This document shows, piece after piece, positions 8,337 through 17,149 of a DNA stretch of 64,000 nucleotides. Source of the DNA: Palsa-504 sp963822765 (GTDB taxonomy: Bacteria > Actinomycetota > Actinomycetes > Streptosporangiales > Streptosporangiaceae); the NCBI GenBank assembly GCA_963822765.1, contig CAWGJL010000054.1, forward strand, positions 1 through 64,000, in the 5' to 3' direction. The position numbers and the translations under genes are program-made. The stretch's first letter is position 1; the number at the start of each line of letters is the position of its first letter. A model generated the notes under the pieces. That model was given only the letters and a program-made list of their open reading frames with translations. It made no database searches and was not told the origin of the DNA.

Positions 8337-8750
8337 TCATGGGCTGAGCGCCGCGATGCCCTGGATCTCGACCAGGGCCGCGGGATCCCACAGGCGGGTC
8401 ACGCCCACGCCCGCCATGGCCGGGTAGCCAGCGCCGGCCAGGCGGCGCCACACCGCGCCGATCTCCTTCGCGTGGGCCTTGTAGTCGGCCAGGTCGACGA
8501 TGTAGATGGTCGCGCTGACCAGGTCGGCTGGCCGGCCGCCCGCGGCGGCCAGCGCGGTGAGCAGGTTGGCCAGCGCCTGCTCGAACTGGGCCACCACGCC
8601 GCCCTTGACCAGCTTCCCGTCGCGGTCCATGCCGGTCTGGCCGGCCAGGAACACGATCCGGCTCCCGGTGGCGGCGACGGCGTGCGAGAAGCCGGAAGGC
8701 CTGGCGAGCTCGGCCGGGTTGATCCGCTCGACGTTCATAACGTGCACCAT
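8337..8750 (-). CDS. RidA/YjgF-family protein (imine deaminase-like)
   Basis: 137 residues with the RidA fold features VFLAGQTGMD and VSATIYIVDLADY, ending in a conserved ...VEIQGIAALS-type segment. RidA proteins hydrolyse reactive enamine/imine intermediates to ketones and ammonia. It lies directly downstream of the acyl-CoA ligase gene (24-base gap, same strand) and close to the aminobenzoyl-CoA-type monooxygenase, so a dedicated deamination step in an aminated aromatic pathway is an attractive inference. The start is 8750, or the second ATG at 8738. Confidence 0.85.
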   Translation of the reverse strand: MVHVMNVERINPAELARPSGFSHAVAATGSRIVFLAGQTGMDRDGKLVKGGVVAQFEQALANLLTALAAAGGRPADLVSATIYIVDLADYKAHAKEIGAVWRRLAGAGYPAMAGVGVTRLWDPAALVEIQGIAALSP

Positions 8751-8774
8751 AGAGGGATCCGGCTCGGCGCGGCA

Positions 8775-10385
8775 TCATGCCGGCTGGGTGTGCGCCTGGG
8801 CGAGCTGAGCGCTGAGGACGTCCTTGCGGATCTTGCCGCTGGCGGTCAGCGGGAAGGCACTGGTGAAGAGCCACTGCGCGGGGACCTTGTAGGGGGCGAG
8901 CCGGGCACGGCAGAATTCGGCGAGCTCGGCCTCGGTGGGCGGGGTGTCGCCGGATGTGCTGACGGCAGCGCCGACCACCTCGCCCCAGAACCGGTCGTCG
9001 ATTCCGACCACGGCGGCCGCGGTGACCGCCGGGTGGCTCAGCAGGACCAGTTCGATCTCGCGCGGGTAGATGTTCTCGCCGCCCCGGATGATCATCTCCT
9101 TGATGCGGCCCTCGATGCGGCAGTAGCCGCGCGGGTCCATCGAACCGAGGTCGCCGGTGTGCAGCCACCCCTCGCGGTCGATCGCGGCGTCGGTGGCGGC
9201 CGGGTCGCCGAGGTAGCGCTGCATCACCAGGTACCCGCGGGTGCAGATCTCGCCCACGGTGCCGCACGGCACGGGCTCCCCGGTTTTCGCGTCGGCGATC
9301 TTGACCTCGGTCTGCGGCAGCGGCCGGCCGAGCGTCTCGGCGCGGTCGGCCGGCGCATCGGTGACGCTGGTCATCGTGATCGAACAACTGGACTCGGTCT
9401 GGGCGAAGGTGATCACCAGCGGGACCCCGAAGCTCGCTTCGGCCTGCCGGGCCAGCTCGGCGGGCACGGTCGCGCCGCCGCTGAGCGCGTACCGGACGCA
9501 GGATAGATCGCGCTGCGCGCGGCTCGGGTGCGCGAGGAGCGCGGTCAGCATCGTGGGCACGCCGCCGACGACGGCACCGCGGTAGGCCTCGGTGAGCTCA
9601 AGCGCCAGCGCCGGATCGAAGTGCGGCATCAGCACGTGCGTGCCGAGGGTCTGCGCCAGGCCCAGGGTGAACAGCCCGCAGCCCGCGACGTGGAATAGCG
9701 GCATCGGGTTGATCATGGTTTCCCCGGCACGCATGCCGATCGCCTCGGCGGCCAGGCGCGCGTTGTTGGTCAGTCCCCGGTGGGTGAGTACCGCGGCCTT
9801 GGGCCGGCCGGTCGTCCCCGAGGTGTACAGGATCTGCGCCGGACCAGCGGGATCGATCTCCCCGAGCGGACTATCGTCACCTGAGGTACAGAAGCGGTCC
9901 CATTCTCGGATCGAGATCACCTCGCGCAACTCGGGCAGCCGACCGCGCGCCCTGGCCAGGACCGCGGGCAACGAGCTGCCGCGGTACTCGTCGGCGAGAA
10001 AGATCCCGGCCGCACCCGAGTGGCCGAGCACGTGTGCGAGCTCATCGGCCTGGTAGGCAGGGTTGACAGTCACCAGGGTCAGGCCGGCCAGCCCGGCGGC
10101 GAATTCCAGCAGCACCCATTCGGGGCAGTTGCCGGACCATACCGCGACCCGATCGCCCGGCTGGAATCGCGCCAGCAGCGCGCGGCCGGCCCGCTCCGCC
10201 TCGGCCAGCAGCTGGCCGTAGCTCCAGTGCCGCCGCCGGTCCGGGCTGGGGTCACCGGCGACCAGCGCGGGTTGATCCGGGGCTTGCTCGGCGGCGGTGC
10301 GCAGCACGCCGCCGATGGTGGTGTCCAGGACCGGCGCGCTGGTGTCGGCCGGCCAGTAGGAGTTGGTCAGGGGCAGGGCAGGCAT
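8775..10385 (-). CDS. Acyl-CoA synthetase (AMP-forming, FadD-like)
   Basis: 536 residues of the ANL superfamily; activates a carboxylic acid to its CoA thioester through an acyl-adenylate. Motifs: ATP-binding P-loop YTSGTTGRPKAAVLTHRG (about residue 175), QTESSC core (about 310), GWLHTGDLG with the hinge region EGRIKEMIIRGGENIYP (about 405-435), and the C-terminal GKIRKD lysine. The ATG at 10385 follows AAGGAG by about 9 bases, so the longer upstream frame is not used. RidA is downstream in the same transcript. The substrate is not determined by sequence; a short fatty or aromatic acid is possible. Confidence 0.9.
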   Translation of the reverse strand: MPALPLTNSYWPADTSAPVLDTTIGGVLRTAAEQAPDQPALVAGDPSPDRRRHWSYGQLLAEAERAGRALLARFQPGDRVAVWSGNCPEWVLLEFAAGLAGLTLVTVNPAYQADELAHVLGHSGAAGIFLADEYRGSSLPAVLARARGRLPELREVISIREWDRFCTSGDDSPLGEIDPAGPAQILYTSGTTGRPKAAVLTHRGLTNNARLAAEAIGMRAGETMINPMPLFHVAGCGLFTLGLAQTLGTHVLMPHFDPALALELTEAYRGAVVGGVPTMLTALLAHPSRAQRDLSCVRYALSGGATVPAELARQAEASFGVPLVITFAQTESSCSITMTSVTDAPADRAETLGRPLPQTEVKIADAKTGEPVPCGTVGEICTRGYLVMQRYLGDPAATDAAIDREGWLHTGDLGSMDPRGYCRIEGRIKEMIIRGGENIYPREIELVLLSHPAVTAAAVVGIDDRFWGEVVGAAVSTSGDTPPTEAELAEFCRARLAPYKVPAQWLFTSAFPLTASGKIRKDVLSAQLAQAHTQPA

Positions 10386-10623
10386 GATGATCGCGCTCCT
10401 TCGAACCGGGGCCGCGGCTTGCGTGTGCTCTACGCTGCCCGCGGCGAGCGGCCGCCCCATCCAGGCCGGAGCCATGAGTTTTCGCCAGGATCACCCTGAG
10501 GATTCACCGCGGTACAGGTCAGCGGCACGGGCGCGATCGTCGGCGCCGCACCTCGGCGTTGCCGCTCGCCCACACTGGACGTACGCTGGCCGCGCAGGTG
10601 CTGGCCTGGTGAATGAGGAGTCC

Positions 10624-13434
10624 GTGGGCAGCTACCGGGGAATCGTCGGGCGAGACCCGGAGCTCGGCGTGCTGTCGGCCTCGGTGGACGGCGCCGCGAC
10701 CGGGCACGGCAGCCTGGTCCTAGTCGAGGGACCGCCCGGAATTGGCAAGACGACGCTGCTGCGGGCCGCCTGCGCGAACTACGGCGAGCCGGGCTGGCAA
10801 ATCCTGACCGCGCGCGGATTTGCCCTGGAGCGCGGATTCTCCTTCGGGATCGTCCGCCAGCTCATCGAGCCGGTCCGGGCCATGGCCGGGCCGGGCGAGT
10901 GGGACGGGCTGCTGGACGGTGCCGCCGGCCTGGCCGCGCGCGTATTCGACTGGGCCGCGGCCGGCCCGGTCGAGGACGATATCCCGCACGCGGTCATGCA
11001 TGGTCTGTACTGGCTGGTCGCCGGGCTGGCGGGACGGCGTCCGCTGGTGATCGCCGTCGACGACGCGCACTGGGCGGACATCCCGTCGTTGCGGTGGCTG
11101 GCTCACCTGGGGGCCCGGATCGAGGGCCTGCCGGTGGCGCTGCTCCTGGCGGTGCGTGACGGCCCGAGCGAGCCGGACCTGGTCGCGGAGTTGCGGGCCT
11201 GTCCGGCGGCCATACCGCTGCGGGTTGAGCCGCTGGAAGCACAGGAGACAGCGGTCCTGGTCCGGCAGCGCCTGGGCACCCGAGCCGATGACCAGCTGTG
11301 CCAGGCCTGTCACGTCAGCACCGGCGGGAACCCGTTCCTGCTCGAGGCGCTGGCCGCCGCCCTGCGGACCGCGGGAGAGGATGACCTGCTCTCACGGGTG
11401 AACAGCCTCGGCCCGGAACCGGTCGCCCGGGCGGTGCTGCGGCGGGTTGACCAGCTCGGCGGCGGCGCCGCCCGGCTAACCCGGGCCGTAGCGATCCTCG
11501 GCGGCCCGGCGCCGCTTCGGCACGCCGCCGTGCTGGGAGGCCAGGATGCCGCCGCCGCGGCGCGCCTGGCCGACCGGCTGCGCGCAGCCGACGTGCTCGC
11601 GTCCGGATCGGTGCTCGAGTTCGCCCACCCCATCGTGCGCACGGCGGTGTACGAGTCGATACCGCCGGGTGAACGGGCCCTGCTCCATGCCGAAGCGGCC
11701 CGCCTGCTCGAACGGGACGCTGCTGACCCTGAGCGCATCGCCTTGCACCTGATGCTCAGCGAGCCGTCCGGCGATTCCGGGGTGGTGGGATTGCTGTGCG
11801 CGGCGGCCACGGCGGCCAGCGGCCGCGGCGCCCCCGGCACGGCCGCCGATTACCTGCGCCGCGCGCTCGACGAGCCCGCCGAGCCGACTGCCAGGCCGGC
11901 GATCTTGCTTGAACTGGGCCTGACGCTGGCCCGGGAACGCAGCCAGGCCGCTCCGGCGGCCCTGCGGGACGCGGTCCGGCTGGCCGTGACCGCGCCGGAC
12001 CGGGCGAGCGCCGCGGTGTCAGCCGCGCGGGTGCTTGGGCTGTGGGGCCACCACGACGTCGCCGCCGTCATCTGCCGCGACACCCTGGCCGGCCTCCAAC
12101 CGGGTCCGGAAGCGGCGGACAGCCTGGAAGCGGAGCTCTTCGCGAACACGTGGATCAGCACCGCGACCGCAGCCGCCGCCACGGCGCAGGCACGGGACCG
12201 ACTGACCGACCCGGGCGCTTCCAGTACCTGGCGCATCCTGGGGGCGATCTCGGCGACGGCCAGCGGGCCGTCGGCCGGGGATGCGCTGGCCCTGCTCGCT
12301 CCGGCCCTGGCCGGCGGGCTAGCCGATGTAGCCCCTGACTCGCTCACCGCCGTCTACGCCCTGCTCGTGCTCATCTGGAACGACGAGCTGGGAAGCGCGC
12401 GCGCCATCTGCGACGCGCAGCTGTCCAGCGCCCGCGGCCGCGGGTCGGCGAGCATGGTCGCCCACATAAGCTGCCTGCGCTCCCTGATCATGCGGCGGCT
12501 GGGTCAGCTGGACGACGCCGCGGCCGACGCCAAGCTGGCGCTGGACTTCAAGCTCGCCACCTCCCCGCCGCTGGCCGTCGCGTGGGCCGCCGCGCCCTGT
12601 ATCTACGCCCTCACTTGCCTTGGCCGCCTCGACGAAGCCGAAGCGGCCGCGACGGCTGCTGCCGAACGCAGACCGCCGCCTGGCTGGATCCACACGCTCC
12701 TGTTCTGGCAGGCGCGCGGCGCCCTACGGCTGGCCCAGCAGCGCCCGGACGAGGCCCTCGATGACCTGATCGCCGCCGGGCACGGCTGGCGCGACCTGCT
12801 GATGGAAAACCCGGTCATCGCGTGCTGGCGCCCCGCCGCGGCCGCCGCGCACAGCGCGCTGGGCCATCAGGCCGAGGCGTCCCTGCTGGCTGGGGAGCAA
12901 CTCGCGCTGGCAAGGAAGGCCGGTAACGCCGCCGCGCTGGGTGCCGCGCTGCGCGGCTATGCCGCGACGGCGGGCAAGGACGAAGCCGGAGCACTGCTGA
13001 CCGACGCGGTGACCATGCTCGAGGCCACTCCGGCCCGCTATGAGCTGGCCCTCGCACTCACCGACCTGGGCCGTCACCTGCGGCATGCCGGGCATCCCGG
13101 GCAAGCGCGCACACCACTGCGGCGCGCCCTGGATCTCGCCGAGCGCTGTGGCGCCGTACCGCTGACTGACCAGGCCAGGCGCGAGCTCCTGGCTACCGGC
13201 GCCCGGCCCCGCCGGACCGCGCTGACCGGCCTGGATGCGCTCACCAGCGCCGAGCGCCGGGTGGCCGGCCTGGCCGCCGGCGGCATGTCCAACCGGCAGA
13301 TCGCCCAGCACCTGTTCATCACGCTGGCCACCGTCGAAACGCACCTGCGGCACGCGTTCCAGAAGCTTGGCGTCACCTCACGGACCGACCTGCCCGGGCA
13401 ACTGGCGAGCCCGGCCCCTGGCGCGCCTCCCTGA
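10624..13434 (+). CDS. Large LuxR-type regulator with N-terminal ATPase (LAL family)
   Basis: 936 residues. An STAND-type ATPase at the N-terminus has Walker A GPPGIGKTT (about residues 36-44) and Walker B LVIAVDDAHWAD (about 140). A long helical, TPR-like middle follows. A C-terminal LuxR helix-turn-helix (about 872-930; LTSAERRVAGLAAGGMSNRQIA, TLATVETHLRHAFQKLGV) binds DNA. The GTG at 10624 follows GAGGAG; longer in-frame readings have no ribosome site. It is divergent from the CoA ligase and precedes the monooxygenase/reductase fusion by 82 bases, so it probably activates one or both aromatic catabolic transcripts in response to an inducer. Confidence 0.9.
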   Translation: MGSYRGIVGRDPELGVLSASVDGAATGHGSLVLVEGPPGIGKTTLLRAACANYGEPGWQILTARGFALERGFSFGIVRQLIEPVRAMAGPGEWDGLLDGAAGLAARVFDWAAAGPVEDDIPHAVMHGLYWLVAGLAGRRPLVIAVDDAHWADIPSLRWLAHLGARIEGLPVALLLAVRDGPSEPDLVAELRACPAAIPLRVEPLEAQETAVLVRQRLGTRADDQLCQACHVSTGGNPFLLEALAAALRTAGEDDLLSRVNSLGPEPVARAVLRRVDQLGGGAARLTRAVAILGGPAPLRHAAVLGGQDAAAAARLADRLRAADVLASGSVLEFAHPIVRTAVYESIPPGERALLHAEAARLLERDAADPERIALHLMLSEPSGDSGVVGLLCAAATAASGRGAPGTAADYLRRALDEPAEPTARPAILLELGLTLARERSQAAPAALRDAVRLAVTAPDRASAAVSAARVLGLWGHHDVAAVICRDTLAGLQPGPEAADSLEAELFANTWISTATAAAATAQARDRLTDPGASSTWRILGAISATASGPSAGDALALLAPALAGGLADVAPDSLTAVYALLVLIWNDELGSARAICDAQLSSARGRGSASMVAHISCLRSLIMRRLGQLDDAAADAKLALDFKLATSPPLAVAWAAAPCIYALTCLGRLDEAEAAATAAAERRPPPGWIHTLLFWQARGALRLAQQRPDEALDDLIAAGHGWRDLLMENPVIACWRPAAAAAHSALGHQAEASLLAGEQLALARKAGNAAALGAALRGYAATAGKDEAGALLTDAVTMLEATPARYELALALTDLGRHLRHAGHPGQARTPLRRALDLAERCGAVPLTDQARRELLATGARPRRTALTGLDALTSAERRVAGLAAGGMSNRQIAQHLFITLATVETHLRHAFQKLGVTSRTDLPGQLASPAPGAPP

Positions 13435-13516
13435 TCCAGCCGACGATATCGCGTTCTGTTGACGATCGTAGAAGTTCCGGCATACGATCGGCAGGGAGGC
13501 CAAGAGGAGGAACAGC

Positions 13517-15880
13517 GTGCGCATCGCGGTCCTGGGCGGCGGTCCCGGCGGGCTGTACTTCGCGGCGCTGGCCAAGCAGCTCGACGCCCGGCATGACATC
13601 ACCATCTGGGAGCGCAACGCCGCCGATGACACGTTCGGCTTCGGCGTCGTGTTCTCCGACGAGACCCTGGGCGGCATCGAGCACGCCGACCTGGAGATCT
13701 TCTCGGCCATGCGGCGCGAGTTCGCCCGCTGGGACGATATCGACGTGCACTTCCGGGGTACGACGTTTACCTCGGGCGGGCACGGCTTCGCCGCGATGAG
13801 CCGCAAGCGGCTGCTGGCCATTCTGCAGGCCCGCTGCGCCGAGCTCGGCGTCCGGGTCCTGTTCAGCACCGAGGCGCCGGACGTGGCGGCCCTGGCCGCA
13901 GACTACGACCTGGTGGTGGCGGCCGACGGAGCGAACTCGCTGACCCGGGCGAAGTACGCCGGTACGTTCGGCCCAAATCTTGAAAAACGACGCTGCAAGT
14001 ACATCTGGCTGGGCACGGACCGTGTGTTCGACGCGTTCAAGTTCTACATCCTGGACACCCCGGCCGGGATCATGCAGGTGCACGGGTATCCGTACAGCGA
14101 CCAGGCCAGCACCTTCATCCTGGAGATGCACGAGGACGTCTGGCAGCGGGCCGGGTTCACCGAGGCCGCGGGGCTGGTGCCCGGGCAGAGCGACGAGGCC
14201 TCGATCGCCCGCATCCGGGAGCTGTGCGCGGGCCTGCTCGAGGGTCACCAGCTGTTCGCCAACAACTCACGCTGGACCACGTTCGGCACGGTCCGGTGCC
14301 AGACCTGGCGGCACGAGAACGTGGTGCTGATCGGCGACGCCGCGCACACCGCGCACTTCTCCATCGGCTCGGGCACCAAGCTGGCCATGGAGGACGCGCT
14401 GGCCCTGGCCGCGTGCCTGCATGAACAGGACAGCGTGGACGGCGGCCTGGCCGCCTACGAGACCGAGCGCAGGCCGGTGGTCGCCTCGACCCAGCGCGCC
14501 GCGCAGGCCAGCCTGGAATGGTTCGAGAACCTCGGCCAGTACGCCGGGCAGGACCCGCACCAGTTCGCGTTCAACATCATGACCCGCAGCCGCCGGGTCA
14601 CCTACGACAACCTGCGGCTGCGTGACCCTGAGTTCGTGGCCGGGATGGACGAGTGGTTCGCGGCCAGCCAGGAGGGCGCCCGCGAGGCGTGCCCGCCGAT
14701 GTTCCAGCCGTTCCGGATCGGCCGGCTGGAACTGGCCAACCGGGTGATCGTCTCCCCGATGGACATGTACTCGGCGGCCGACGGCGTGCCCGGCGACTTC
14801 CACCTGGTGCACCTGGGCGGCAAGGCACTGGGCGGCGCGGGGCTGGTCATGACCGAGATGGTCTGCGTCTCCCCCACCGGGCGGATCACGCCCGGCTGCA
14901 CCGGGATCTACACCGCCGAACAGGAGGACTCCTGGCGCCGGGTCACCGGCTTCGTGCACGACCGGACCCGGGCGAAGATCGGCATCCAGCTAGGGCACTC
15001 CGGCCGCAAGGGCTCCACCCGGCTGATGTGGGAGGGGATGGACGTCCCGCTGCCCGAGGGCAACTGGGAGGTCTGCGGACCCTCGGCCCTGCCGTATTCG
15101 GCGCGGAACCAGACCCCGCGCGAGCTGACCGCCGGGGAACTGGCCGAGATCAAGGACCAGTTCGTCGCCGCGGCCCGGGCCGCGGCGCGGGCCGGGTTCG
15201 ACCTGCTCGAGCTGCACTGCGCGCACGGTTACCTGCTGTCCTCGTTCCTGTCCCCGCTGACCAACCAGCGGACCGACTCCTACGGCGGATCGCTGGCCGC
15301 CCGGCTCCGCTACCCGCTCGAGGTCTTCGACGCGATCCGCGCGGTGTGGCCGGAAGACCGGCCGATGACGGTCCGGATCTCGGCCACCGACTGGCACCCG
15401 GACGGCCTGGACATCGACGACACGGTCGAGATCGCCCGCGCGTTCGCCGAGCACGGCGCGGCCGGCGTCGACGTGTCGACCGGACAGGTCGTCAGCGACG
15501 AGAAACCCGCGTTCGGCCGCAGCTACCAGACCCCGTACGCGGACCGGATCCGGAACGAGATCGGCACCAAGTACGGCGTGGCGGTGATCGCCGTCGGCGC
15601 GATCTCCTCCTACGACGACGTGAACTCGATCATCCTGGCGGGCCGGGCCGATCTGTGCGCGCTCGGCCGGACTCACCTGTATGACCCGCAGTGGACGCTG
15701 CACGCCGCCGCCGAGCAGGGGTACGCCGGCCAGGGCGCGGTCTGGCCGGACCCGTTCGCCGCCGGCAGCCGCAGGCCGCAAGGCGGGCGCACGGACGGGC
15801 CGAGACCACGGCTCGAGCTGATCCGGGCCGGGACGCCGCACACCGCGCACGCCCGCTGGCGCCCCGGAGCCGCGCCATGA
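13517..15880 (+). CDS. Bifunctional flavin monooxygenase / Old Yellow Enzyme fusion (2-aminobenzoyl-CoA or salicylyl-CoA type)
   Basis: 787 residues in two halves. Residues 1-390 are an FAD aromatic hydroxylase: GGGPGG dinucleotide motif (7-12) and LIGDAAHTAHFSIGSG near 270-286. Residues 393-750 are an Old Yellow Enzyme/NADH:flavin reductase barrel: NRVIVSPMDMYSA, IQLGHSGRKG, and LHCAHGYLLSSFLSPLTNQR near 565-585. This architecture is that of 2-aminobenzoyl-CoA monooxygenase/reductase of Azoarcus and of salicylyl-CoA 5-hydroxylase/oxidoreductases, which hydroxylate and then reduce a CoA-bound aromatic ring. The GTG at 13517 follows AGGAGG. It is coupled to the acyl-CoA dehydrogenase by a 4-base ATGA overlap. 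Substrate choice between the amino and hydroxy acid is inferred from neighbours. Confidence 0.92.
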   Translation: MRIAVLGGGPGGLYFAALAKQLDARHDITIWERNAADDTFGFGVVFSDETLGGIEHADLEIFSAMRREFARWDDIDVHFRGTTFTSGGHGFAAMSRKRLLAILQARCAELGVRVLFSTEAPDVAALAADYDLVVAADGANSLTRAKYAGTFGPNLEKRRCKYIWLGTDRVFDAFKFYILDTPAGIMQVHGYPYSDQASTFILEMHEDVWQRAGFTEAAGLVPGQSDEASIARIRELCAGLLEGHQLFANNSRWTTFGTVRCQTWRHENVVLIGDAAHTAHFSIGSGTKLAMEDALALAACLHEQDSVDGGLAAYETERRPVVASTQRAAQASLEWFENLGQYAGQDPHQFAFNIMTRSRRVTYDNLRLRDPEFVAGMDEWFAASQEGAREACPPMFQPFRIGRLELANRVIVSPMDMYSAADGVPGDFHLVHLGGKALGGAGLVMTEMVCVSPTGRITPGCTGIYTAEQEDSWRRVTGFVHDRTRAKIGIQLGHSGRKGSTRLMWEGMDVPLPEGNWEVCGPSALPYSARNQTPRELTAGELAEIKDQFVAAARAAARAGFDLLELHCAHGYLLSSFLSPLTNQRTDSYGGSLAARLRYPLEVFDAIRAVWPEDRPMTVRISATDWHPDGLDIDDTVEIARAFAEHGAAGVDVSTGQVVSDEKPAFGRSYQTPYADRIRNEIGTKYGVAVIAVGAISSYDDVNSIILAGRADLCALGRTHLYDPQWTLHAAAEQGYAGQGAVWPDPFAAGSRRPQGGRTDGPRPRLELIRAGTPHTAHARWRPGAAP

Positions 15881-17016
15881 CCGCCTTCGCGCTAACCGAG
15901 GCGCAGCGGGCCTTCACCGACCAGGTCCGGGCGACGGCCGCCGAGCAGTTGCGGCCGATCGCGGCGGCCGGAGCGCCCAGGCACGTGAACCGCGAGCTGA
16001 TCAAGGCGATGGGCGAGCTCGGCCTGCTCGCGCGGCTGTTTCCGGGAGTCACCGGCGACGCCGTATCCAGGGAGGCCGCCGCTACTGACCTGTGCCTGCT
16101 GCGGGAGGCGCTGGCCACGCAGAGCACCGAGGCGGAGACGGCGCTGGCCCTGCAGGGTCTGGGCGCGTACCCGATCCTGCAGTCCGGCCAGGAGGTCACC
16201 GTCCGGCGCTGGCTGCCCGCCATCGCCGCCGGGGACGCCGTGGCGGCGTTCGCGCTCACCGAGCCGGAGGCTGGCTCGGATGCGGCCGCGCTGAGCCTGC
16301 GCGCCGAGCCGGACGGCGATGAGTGGCGGCTGACCGGCCAGAAGACCTGGATCTCCAATGCCCCGGAGGCCGACGTCTACACCGTCTTCGTCCGGACCAC
16401 CCAGGACGCGGGAGCCCGGGGGGTAAGCGCGTTCGCGGTGCCCGGCGACCGGGCCGGGCTGCACGGCGAGCACCTGGAAATGATCAGCCCGCACCCGATC
16501 GGCACCTTGACCTTCGACGGCGTGCGGGTGGACCGGACCGAGCTGCTCGGCGAACCGGACCGCGGCTTCCGGGTCGCGATGCGCACGCTGGACCTGTTCC
16601 GGCCCAGTGTGGGCGCGTTCGCGGTCGGCATGGCCCAGGCCGCCCTCGACGCGGCAGTCCGGCACGCGGGGAGCCGGACGGCGTTCGGCGGCCCGCTGAA
16701 GGATCAGCAGGCCATCGCGCACCTGCTGGCCGAGATGGCAACCCGGACCGAGGCCGCGCGGCTGCTGGTCTACGCGGCGGCGGCGGCCTACGACGCGGGC
16801 GAGGCCCGGATCACCGCGAGGTCCGCCATGGCCAAGCTGTTCGCGACCGAGGCGGCCCAGTTCGTAGTGGACGCCGCGGTGCAGATCCACGGGGCCCGGG
16901 CGCTGCGCCAGGGACACCTGCTCGAGCACCTGTACCGCGAGGTGCGTGCCCCGCGTATCTACGAGGGCGCCTCGGAGGTGCAGCGCTCGATCATCGCCCG
17001 CGAGCTGTACCGCTGA
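15877..17016 (+). CDS. Acyl-CoA dehydrogenase
   Basis: 379 residues, FAD-dependent alpha,beta-desaturation of an acyl-CoA. Motifs: AFALTEPEAGSDA (about residue 123), TGQKTWISNA (about 153), AFGGPLKDQQAI (about 268) and RIYEGASEVQRSIIARELYR at the C-terminus, where the Glu after YEG is the family's usual catalytic base region. The ATG at 15877 overlaps the stop of the monooxygenase/reductase, so the two are co-translated. It would supply a beta-oxidation-like step after ring reduction. Confidence 0.9.
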   Translation: MTAFALTEAQRAFTDQVRATAAEQLRPIAAAGAPRHVNRELIKAMGELGLLARLFPGVTGDAVSREAAATDLCLLREALATQSTEAETALALQGLGAYPILQSGQEVTVRRWLPAIAAGDAVAAFALTEPEAGSDAAALSLRAEPDGDEWRLTGQKTWISNAPEADVYTVFVRTTQDAGARGVSAFAVPGDRAGLHGEHLEMISPHPIGTLTFDGVRVDRTELLGEPDRGFRVAMRTLDLFRPSVGAFAVGMAQAALDAAVRHAGSRTAFGGPLKDQQAIAHLLAEMATRTEAARLLVYAAAAAYDAGEARITARSAMAKLFATEAAQFVVDAAVQIHGARALRQGHLLEHLYREVRAPRIYEGASEVQRSIIARELYR

Positions 17017-17037
17017 ACGCAGACCAGCTGTGATGAT

Positions 17038-17079
17038 CGTGGGTCAATAACCCTGCTATGGCATGAATAACGACCCACG
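17038..17079 (+). terminator. Possible terminator after the monooxygenase/acyl-CoA dehydrogenase pair
   Basis: An inverted repeat CGTGGGTC (17038-17045) / GACCCACG (17072-17079) lies 22 bases after the stop codon. The loop is 26 bases and there is no T-run, so a simple intrinsic terminator is uncertain. It separates the + strand operon from the convergent lipoprotein gene. Confidence 0.35.
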
Positions 17080-17149
17080 TTGATGCAGGCACGCCGCCGC
17101 CGGCCCCGCGCCGTGTCACTGAGCCGGGCGGCCCGGTTGAGCTGTGCCG

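Noticed and set aside
17038..17079. Member of the same palindrome family as 31241-31297
   Set aside because: Both contain atgatcgtgg, but the arms otherwise differ and only 8 bases pair at 17038; treated as a separate weak terminator.
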